64,000 bases of DNA, taken from positions 186,001-250,000 of the forward strand of contig NZ_JACHOP010000001.1 in the NCBI RefSeq assembly GCF_014199935.1, given 5' to 3'. Position 1 is the first letter of the stretch. Each line of letters begins with the position of its first letter. This DNA is from Methylorubrum rhodinum (GTDB taxonomy: Bacteria; Pseudomonadota; Alphaproteobacteria; Rhizobiales; Beijerinckiaceae). This document shows, piece by piece, positions 58,297-64,000 of this stretch. The notes below the pieces were generated by a model. It was not told the origin of the DNA. It made no database searches and saw nothing but the letters and a program-made list of their open reading frames with translations. Both the position numbers and the translations under genes were made by a program.

Positions 58297-58953
58297 ATGC
58301 GCGTGGCCCCGTTCGCGACCCGCCAGTCCATTGTCGAGGCCATGCGCAGCCTGCTCTCCCTCGGCTTGAGCCAGGGCACCTCGGGCAACGTCTCGGTGCG
58401 CTGGGGCGATCGCCTCCTCGTCACGCCTTCGGGGATTCCGGCCGAGCAACTCAGCCCGGACGATCTCGTCGAGATGGACATGGACGGGGGCTACGACCAC
58501 CCGCTCGCACCGTCCTCGGAATGGCGCTTCCATCGCGACATCCTCGCGGCCCGGCCCGAGATCGGCGCCGTGGTCCACGCCCATCCGCCCTACGCCACCG
58601 CCTTCGCGATCTGCGGGCAGGAGATCCCGGCGGTGCACTACATGATCGCAATGGCGGGCGGGGCGAACATCCGCTGCGCGCCCTACGCGCCCTACGGCAC
58701 GCAGGCGCTCTCCGAACACGCGCTGCGGGCGCTCGACCGGCGCAGCGCCTGCCTTCTGGCCAACCACGGCATGATCGCCACGGGGCCGAACCTCGCCAAG
58801 GCGCTCTGGCTCGCCGTCGAGGTCGAGGTACTGTGCCGCCAATACGCCCTGGCGCTTCAGATCGGCACGCCGGTCGTCCTGTCCGACGCCGAGGTCGCCG
58901 AGACCGTCGAGCGGTTCAAGTCCTACGGCCCGCGGGACAAGGCCGGCCGTTGA
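58297..58953 (+). CDS. Class II aldolase/adducin family protein (FucA-like)
   Basis: A 218-residue zinc aldolase-fold enzyme. GLSQGTSGNVSVR binds substrate phosphate, Glu75 in SSEWRFHR, His94 and His96 in VVHAHPPY and His155 in LANHGMIA supply the active site. Relatives cleave L-fuculose-1-phosphate or 5-deoxyribulose-1-phosphate; the substrate is unknown. AAGGAG abuts the ATG at 58297 with no spacing, so a GTG at 58303 (six nt from AAGGAG) may be the true start. Confidence 0.92.
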   Translation: MRVAPFATRQSIVEAMRSLLSLGLSQGTSGNVSVRWGDRLLVTPSGIPAEQLSPDDLVEMDMDGGYDHPLAPSSEWRFHRDILAARPEIGAVVHAHPPYATAFAICGQEIPAVHYMIAMAGGANIRCAPYAPYGTQALSEHALRALDRRSACLLANHGMIATGPNLAKALWLAVEVEVLCRQYALALQIGTPVVLSDAEVAETVERFKSYGPRDKAGR

Positions 58954-59311
58954 GCAGGTCGTCGATGCGGCATTGCTCCAATCGCCCGAAATAGAGACGG
59001 CGCCACCGACCGTCATGTGACGGCCGAGTGGAACGGTTGACGCGCGCGGTGGCGGCGCGGCGGCCTGCGGGAACGCGTGACAAAGCCTAAGCCGTTGACT
59101 CGTAAGGGCCTGATTTTGGAGAAGTGGGTTATACCGTGTGGCCGATGTAATTGAATTCAATTTGGCGCACGAAATCCAGCTTGCGAATTGCTCAATCGAC
59201 GGCTAATCGTCAGTCGATCACGCAGTGACTTCGTCTCCGTCAACGGCCGCGTCGTCCTGATGACGCCGGCCGATGGCGGCGTTCGGGTGTTTAACAGGGG
59301 GGTTGTTGAGG
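58954..59311. other. Intergenic/leader region upstream of mucR
   Basis: 358 nt without a convincing gene between the aldolase and mucR. The stretch 59100-59230 is clearly lower in GC than its surroundings and contains the palindrome at 59149. It is the likely mucR promoter region, where autoregulation is common in this family. Confidence 0.55.
59149..59162. promoter_or_regulatory. Perfect 14-bp AT-rich palindrome in the mucR leader
   Basis: aattgaattcaatt is its own reverse complement and lies about 150 nt before the mucR ATG. Ros/MucR proteins bind AT-rich sites and repress their own genes, so this is a reasonable candidate operator. Confidence 0.45.
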
Positions 59312-59758
59312 ATGTCTCTGGAGGACGGCCCCGACGACGACTACGTGTCGCTCACCGTCGACCTCGTGTCGGCTTTCGTCGGGCACAATTCTTTGGCGGC
59401 CGCGGAGCTTCCGGGGTTGATCGTGGCGGTCCACGGGGCGCTGGCCGGGCTCGCGAGCCGCTCCGCCGAGCCGGAGGCATCCGCGCCGACGCCCGCAGTC
59501 TCGATCAAACGCTCGATCCAGCAGGACTACCTGATCTGCCTGGAGGACGGGAAGAAGTTCAAGTCGCTCAAGCGCCACCTGCGCACGCGCTACAACCTCT
59601 CGCCCGACGAGTACCGCGCTCGCTGGAACCTGCCGGACGACTATCCCATGGTCGCGCCGAGCTACGCCCAGACCCGCTCCGAGCTCGCCCGGACGATGGG
59701 GCTCGGCCAGCAGCGCCGCAAATGGCCGGGCAAGAACCCGCCCGGCGGCGAGAGCTGA
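59312..59758 (+). CDS. mucR: MucR/Ros-family transcriptional regulator
   Basis: A 148-residue regulator. The core CLEDGKKFKSLKRHLRTRYN is at about 87-106, followed by LSPDEYRARWNLPDDYPMVA and a C-terminal basic tail (GLGQQRRKWPGK). MucR proteins control exopolysaccharide, motility and cell-cycle genes by binding AT-rich DNA. In most relatives the core ends RTHYN; here the second zinc-ligand His is replaced by Arg (RTRYN), which may alter or abolish zinc binding. The start MSLEDGPDDDYV has AGGGGGG upstream. Confidence 0.93.
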   Translation: MSLEDGPDDDYVSLTVDLVSAFVGHNSLAAAELPGLIVAVHGALAGLASRSAEPEASAPTPAVSIKRSIQQDYLICLEDGKKFKSLKRHLRTRYNLSPDEYRARWNLPDDYPMVAPSYAQTRSELARTMGLGQQRRKWPGKNPPGGES

Positions 59759-59904
59759 GGCGCGACCCCGCACGGGATTGTCCACAGGCGATCCCCCGGC
59801 GCCCTGCCCCGGCCGCTCGGCCCGTTAGAGGTCGGGCAACCCTTGACCCCGAACAGTCGCGGCTCCCGCCGGGCCGCGCGCCCGGCTCCCCTTCAGGAGC
59901 CCCG

Positions 59905-60690
59905 ATGTCCGGCCGGTCGCCCCTTGCCGTCCGCCTGTTCTGGACGCTCGTCGCCGGCTCGTCCGCCGGCTTCTGGTACGGCGCGCCCGCCTTCGCGGCC
60001 ACGGGGGCGGCCTGCCTCGCGATCCTGATCCACCGCCTCGACCGGCCGCGGCGCTTCCGCGCCCTCGTGCGCCGGGTCAGCCGGCGGCATGCCGAGACGC
60101 TCGCCCTGCGGCGGCGGCAGGAGCGCTTCATCGACGCCTACGGCAACACCATCGAGGACGGCTGGCTGCGGGAGCGCGACTACTTCGTCGAGCGTACCCT
60201 GATGCCGCGGATCGAGGCGCGCGGTTTTTCCGATTACGCCGAGGCGCGATTCGAGGAGATGGCGGAGATCGTCGAGCGGGTCGCCCGCCGCCACGCCCTG
60301 CCCGAGACCGACGACAGCCCGGAGGACGGCATCGCCTACGAGCGGTACTGCGCCGAGCTGTTGCAGCAGGCCGGCTGGCGGGCGCGGCCGACGCAGGCCA
60401 GCGGCGACCAGGGCTGCGACGTGATCGCCGAGCGCGAGGGTTTTCGCCTCGTGGTCCAGTGCAAGCGCTACGGCCGCCCCGTCGGTAATGCCGCGGTGCA
60501 GGAGGCGGCGGCCGCCGCCCTGCACTGGTCGGCCGACATGGCCGCGGTCGTCTCGAATGCCGGCTTCACCCCGGCCGCGCGAAAACTCGCCGGCACCACC
60601 GGCGTGCGGCTGCTGCACCACGATGCGCTGGCCGACCTCGAACCGCCGCGGGAGGTCGGCCGCCGGCTGCTGCCGGCCAGCCAGCGGTGA
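59905..60690 (+). CDS. Membrane-anchored Mrr-type restriction endonuclease-like protein
   Basis: A 261-residue protein. The N-terminal 8-43 region is hydrophobic (LFWTLVAGSSAGFWYGAPAF, then ATGAACLAILI) and probably anchors it in the inner membrane. A basic helical linker follows, then an Mrr/PD-(D/E)XK core at about 142-195 (AYERYCAELLQQAGWRARPT, then Asp172 in GCDVIAE and Gln185-Cys-Lys187 in VVQCKRYG). This fold cleaves (often methylated) DNA. Membrane-attached Mrr relatives exist, but their role is unclear. AGGAG precedes the ATG. Confidence 0.88.
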   Translation: MSGRSPLAVRLFWTLVAGSSAGFWYGAPAFAATGAACLAILIHRLDRPRRFRALVRRVSRRHAETLALRRRQERFIDAYGNTIEDGWLRERDYFVERTLMPRIEARGFSDYAEARFEEMAEIVERVARRHALPETDDSPEDGIAYERYCAELLQQAGWRARPTQASGDQGCDVIAEREGFRLVVQCKRYGRPVGNAAVQEAAAAALHWSADMAAVVSNAGFTPAARKLAGTTGVRLLHHDALADLEPPREVGRRLLPASQR

Positions 60691-60890
60691 AGCGTGAGCG
60701 CACGGCAGAGACCCGCCGACGACCGGTCAACGCCGGGGCGGCGGTGGCTCGGGTGAGTTAACACCCCCTTAAACCCGCCGCATTTAGGCTGCGGAAACGA
60801 TGACGGAACCGCTCCGCCGCGAGGCGCGAAGGTCCCCAACCGGAACGGAAGCGGGTGCGGGATCTCGCCGAGATCGCTTAAGCCCCACGC

Positions 60891-63086
60891 ATGGATCGCA
60901 TGGCGAAGACAGGCGGACGCAAACCCCGCAGCGAACCGAGCTTCGATATCCCGGAAGGGAGCGATCCGGCGCGCCTCGACGTGCGCCTGTCGCGCGGCGA
61001 CCGCACCGGCGGCGGGGCTCAGCGGGGCGTCGCCAAGGCGGCTCCGCGCCCGGCCGCGCGGCGGAAATCGCCCGGCGGCGGTGGGGGCAAGCCGCCGCGG
61101 CGTCGCCGTTCCTGGCTCGGCCGGATCGTCCACGGCGTGGTCGTGCTCGGCATCTGGGGCGTCATCGCGCTGGCCGGCCTCATCGCCTACCACGCCTCGC
61201 AACTGCCCCCGATCGATCAACTGGCTGTCCCGAAGCGCCCGCCCAACATCGCGATCCTGGCGAGCGACGGCTCGCTGCTCGCCAACCGCGGCGAGACCGG
61301 CGGGCGCGTCGTCTCGATCAAGGAGCTGCCGCCCTACCTGCCGCGGTCCTTCGTGGCGATCGAGGACCGGCGCTTCTACGACCATTTCGGCGTCGATCCG
61401 GTCGGCATCGCCCGCGCCATCACCCAGAACCTGACCCGGCGCGGGCTGGCGCAGGGCGGCTCGACGCTGACGCAGCAGCTCGCGAAAAATCTGTTCCTGA
61501 CACCGGAGCGGTCGGCATCGCGAAAAATCCAGGAAGCGATCCTGGCTTTGTGGTTGGAGCACAAATACTCGAAGGACGAGATCCTCGAACTCTACCTCAA
61601 CCGGGTCTATTTCGGCGCCGGCGCCTACGGCGTCGAGGCGGCGGCACAGCGCTATTTCGGCAAGCCCGCCAAGAACGTGACCCTGGCCGAGGCCGCGATG
61701 CTGGGCGGCCTCGTCCAGGCGCCGTCGCGGCTCGCGCCCAACCGCAACCTCAAGGCCGCGCAGGCGCGGGCCGCCCACGTGCTCGCCGCCATGGAGGAGC
61801 TGGGCTTCGCCAAGGCCCCCGACGTGAAGGTGGCGCTGGCGCAGCCGGCGCGGCCGGCCTCGACCCGCGGCGGCGGCTCGCCGAACTACGTCGCCGACCT
61901 CGTGATGGACGTGCTCGACGATTTCCTGCCGAAGTTCGAGGACGACATCGTCGTCTCCACCACCGTCGATGCCGGCTTGCAGGCCACCGGCGAGCGCGCG
62001 CTCACCGACGAGCTGAACGCCAAGGGGGCCCGCTACAACGTCGCGCAGGGCGCGCTGGTCTCGATGCGGCCCGACGGGGCGATCCGTGCGCTGATCGGCG
62101 GGCGCGACTACGCGCAGAGCCAGTTCAACCGGGCGACGACCGCCAAGCGCCAGCCGGGCTCCTCGTTCAAGCCGTTCGTCTACCTCGCCGCAATCGAGAA
62201 GGGGCTGACCCCCGATTCCGTCCGCGACGACGCGCCGATCCGCATCGGCAACTGGGCGCCGGAGAATTATTCGCACAGCTACAGCGGCGCCGTGACCCTG
62301 CGCGAGGCGCTGGCGCAGTCGCTCAACACGGTGGCGGTGCGGCTCGGCCAGGAGGTCGGCCCCAAGGCGGTGGTGCAGACGGCGCAGCGTCTCGGCATTT
62401 CGTCGCCGCTTCAAGCCAACGGCTCGATCGCGCTCGGCACCTCCGAGGTGACGCCGCTGGAGATGGTCGGCGCCTATTGCGCCTTCGCCAACGGCGGCAC
62501 CGGGGTGATCCCATACGTCATCGCCGGCATCAAGTCGGCGGGCGGCAAGGTGCTGTACAAGCGCGGCGAGGGCGGGCTCGGTCGCGTCATCGATCCGAAC
62601 GCCGTCGGCATGATGAACGCCATGATGCACGACGTCTTCACCATGGGCACGGCCAAGAAGGCCGATATCCCCGGCTGGGACCTCGCCGGCAAGACCGGCA
62701 CCAGCCAGGATTTCCGCGATGCGTGGTTCATCGGCTATTCGGGCACGCTGGTCACCGGAATCTGGCTCGGCAACGACGACGGCGAGCCGACCAAGAAGGC
62801 GTCGGGCGGCAGCCTGCCCGCCGAGATCTGGAAGAGCTACATGACGGTGGCGCTCAAGGCCGACAAGCCGGTCGGCCTGCCCGGCCTCAACCGCTGGCGT
62901 GCCCGGCCGCAGGTCGCGAATGCGGGCGAGCGCGAAGGCCCCGGTGGCCTGATCGGCGCGCTCATCGGCGAGCCGGACCGCACCGCCTCCGTTCCGCCGC
63001 CACGACCCGTTCCCGGCGGGCGCGGCCAGGGGCCGAGCCAGGACGACCGGAACTTCCTCGAGAAGCTGTTCGGGCTCGGCGAGTAG
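60891..63086 (+). CDS. Class A penicillin-binding protein 1A
   Basis: A 731-residue bifunctional peptidoglycan synthase. It has a basic cytoplasmic tail, one membrane helix (about 83-105) and a GT51 glycosyltransferase (catalytic Glu158 in AIEDRRFYDHFGVD, then QGGSTLTQQLAKN). The transpeptidase has the active Ser in PGSSFKPF near 424 and KTGTS near 601. It polymerises and cross-links glycan at the inner membrane. The start MDRMAKTGG could instead be the second ATG three codons later. It is probably one of several PBPs in the genome. Confidence 0.96.
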   Translation: MDRMAKTGGRKPRSEPSFDIPEGSDPARLDVRLSRGDRTGGGAQRGVAKAAPRPAARRKSPGGGGGKPPRRRRSWLGRIVHGVVVLGIWGVIALAGLIAYHASQLPPIDQLAVPKRPPNIAILASDGSLLANRGETGGRVVSIKELPPYLPRSFVAIEDRRFYDHFGVDPVGIARAITQNLTRRGLAQGGSTLTQQLAKNLFLTPERSASRKIQEAILALWLEHKYSKDEILELYLNRVYFGAGAYGVEAAAQRYFGKPAKNVTLAEAAMLGGLVQAPSRLAPNRNLKAAQARAAHVLAAMEELGFAKAPDVKVALAQPARPASTRGGGSPNYVADLVMDVLDDFLPKFEDDIVVSTTVDAGLQATGERALTDELNAKGARYNVAQGALVSMRPDGAIRALIGGRDYAQSQFNRATTAKRQPGSSFKPFVYLAAIEKGLTPDSVRDDAPIRIGNWAPENYSHSYSGAVTLREALAQSLNTVAVRLGQEVGPKAVVQTAQRLGISSPLQANGSIALGTSEVTPLEMVGAYCAFANGGTGVIPYVIAGIKSAGGKVLYKRGEGGLGRVIDPNAVGMMNAMMHDVFTMGTAKKADIPGWDLAGKTGTSQDFRDAWFIGYSGTLVTGIWLGNDDGEPTKKASGGSLPAEIWKSYMTVALKADKPVGLPGLNRWRARPQVANAGEREGPGGLIGALIGEPDRTASVPPPRPVPGGRGQGPSQDDRNFLEKLFGLGE

Positions 63087-63360
63087 CCTCGTCCTTTCCG
63101 GATCGCCCCGAGCGCTCCGGCGCCTTTCTCCCGATCGCACCGGGTGTCGCGTCGGCGTGGCGGCGTGCCACATTCGCGCCATGTTGCGGGCATGAGCCTT
63201 GGATGACACGGGAGCGCGTGGCGCCGCGTCGCGGCCCCGCCTCCTGTCTCGAAGAAGGAGCCTCCGTGTCCTCCCCCCTGCCCGACCGTCGCGCCCCAGG
63301 CCTCCCGGTCGGCGCGGACCGGCCGGGCGTGCCCCCTGCCGGATGCCGGAGCCGCGCCTG

Positions 63361-64000
63361 ATGCTGCCGCACCATCGCTGGTTCTGGTTCCTGATCCTGC
63401 TCGCCACCGGCGGGGCGGGCCTGCTCTACAACGTGATCTTCGCAGGCGGCGCGAGCCCGGCGGCGGGCTTCACCTACGGCCTCTGCGTCGGCATCGCCGC
63501 GCTCGCCTTCGACCGGGGCGTGCTGCTCGCCGGCCTCCAGGCGCGCATCCGCCGGTTGCCCGCGGGCTTCTACGTGGTGGCGGCCGAACTCTCCTACGTG
63601 GCGATGATCGTGGCCGGCAACGCGCTGGGCGGGCTCGTGGTCTGGCTGCTCGGCCTCACCTCCGATCCGCTGCTGGAGGCGGTGCGCACCACGCCCCGCG
63701 TGCTGGCCTACGCGCTCGCGGTCTCGGCGCTGCTCGTCTTCGTGATCCGCATGCGCGACCTCATCGGCGGCGAGGTGTTCATCAACTTCCTCGTCGGGCG
63801 CTACCACCGCCCGGTGGAGGAGGAGCGCATCTTCCTGTTCCTCGACGTGGTCGGCTCGACCGCCTTCGCCGAGACCCACGGCGACCTGCGGGCGCAGGAA
63901 TATCTCAGCGCGGTCTTCGCCACCCTGGCCGAGCCTGTGCGCCGCTTCCACGGCTCGGTCGACGACTATATCGGCGATCTCGCCATGATCACGTGGCCGA
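63361..64000 (+). CDS. Membrane-bound class III adenylate/guanylate cyclase, N-terminal part
   Basis: The gene runs off the right edge. The visible 213 residues hold a membrane domain with about five helices (WFWFLILLATGGAGLLYNVI to FVIRMRDLIGG). The start of a class III cyclase domain follows (IFLFLDVVGSTAFAETHGDL, then GSVDDYIGDLAMITWP) with the first metal Asp in FLDVVGST. An upstream ATG at 63343 is in frame and may be the true start. It would make cAMP (or cGMP) in response to an unknown signal. Confidence 0.88.
   Translation, partial: MLPHHRWFWFLILLATGGAGLLYNVIFAGGASPAAGFTYGLCVGIAALAFDRGVLLAGLQARIRRLPAGFYVVAAELSYVAMIVAGNALGGLVVWLLGLTSDPLLEAVRTTPRVLAYALAVSALLVFVIRMRDLIGGEVFINFLVGRYHRPVEEERIFLFLDVVGSTAFAETHGDLRAQEYLSAVFATLAEPVRRFHGSVDDYIGDLAMITWP

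Noticed and set aside
63205..63360. A short plus-strand frame before the cyclase gene
   Set aside because: Pro/Gly/Arg low complexity without a ribosome site; it overlaps the probable upstream start of the cyclase.
60468..63407. A 979-codon minus-strand frame across the PBP1a gene, and similar long frames at 51211-53853 and 660-2333
   Set aside because: Shadow frames of GC-rich genes on the other strand; the real genes have clear family motifs.

Overview
The window is high-GC DNA (apart from one AT-rich island) from a member of the Hyphomicrobiales (Alphaproteobacteria). It most resembles Methylobacterium/Methylorubrum. This rests on recognised protein families: a MucR/Ros-type regulator, DUF2865, a porin-like barrel, two-part Tol-Pal genes beside tilS-ftsH-glmM, a cytokinin-type LOG hydrolase and an Atm1-type ABC exporter. 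The genus is inferred, not proven. The window is ordinary chromosome: it holds no rRNA operon, CRISPR array or intact mobile element, and only one tRNA.

Left part (1-9.4 kb): a cut-off outer-membrane barrel gene, then on the minus strand pal-cpoB-tilS-ftsH, a small toxin-antitoxin remnant (intact hicB, broken hicA), a TauE/SafE exporter and glmM. A stand-alone Hpt protein and a single-domain receiver lie back to back at 8.5-9.3 kb.

9.3-25.7 kb: divergent WcbI and GSCFA genes, hemC, tRNA-Lys(CTT) with a decayed integrase beside it, a LOG phosphoribohydrolase, a LysM protein, an Atm1-type ABC exporter, a diguanylate cyclase, the phosphatidylethanolamine pair psd-pssA, cysS, an orphan Phd-type antitoxin with a palindromic operator, CreA and a DUF2865 protein.

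25.8-43 kb: an OmpA-family protein with a very long Pro/Arg/Asp repeat region, an MFS transporter with a methyltransferase, an AT-rich island with an unrecognised ORF, a glutamyl-tRNA synthetase, a soluble chemotaxis-type protein fused to a periplasmic-binding-protein fold, a four-gene efflux operon (DUF4345-FUSC-DUF1656-HlyD), a glutathione transferase, a DUF3280 protein and an RTX-type protein.

43-64 kb: ruvB, a metallophosphoesterase, a DUF4142 gene, ybgC, tolQ, tolR, tolA and tolB, all on the minus strand. These are the first half of the Tol-Pal cluster; the second half (pal, cpoB) lies about 35 kb away in the same orientation. Then come an L,D-transpeptidase, dps, a sterol-glucosyltransferase-like enzyme, a PatZ-like acyl-CoA-synthetase/GNAT fusion, a 49-residue putative HTH protein, a class II aldolase, mucR, a membrane-anchored Mrr-type nuclease, a class A penicillin-binding protein and the start of a membrane nucleotide cyclase.

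Much of the window serves the cell envelope: Tol-Pal, GlmM, PBP1a, L,D-transpeptidase, LysM and OmpA-like peptidoglycan binders, PE synthesis and FtsH. The accessory signals are small: two toxin-antitoxin remnants, one integrase remnant, several inverted-repeat elements and one AT-rich island.
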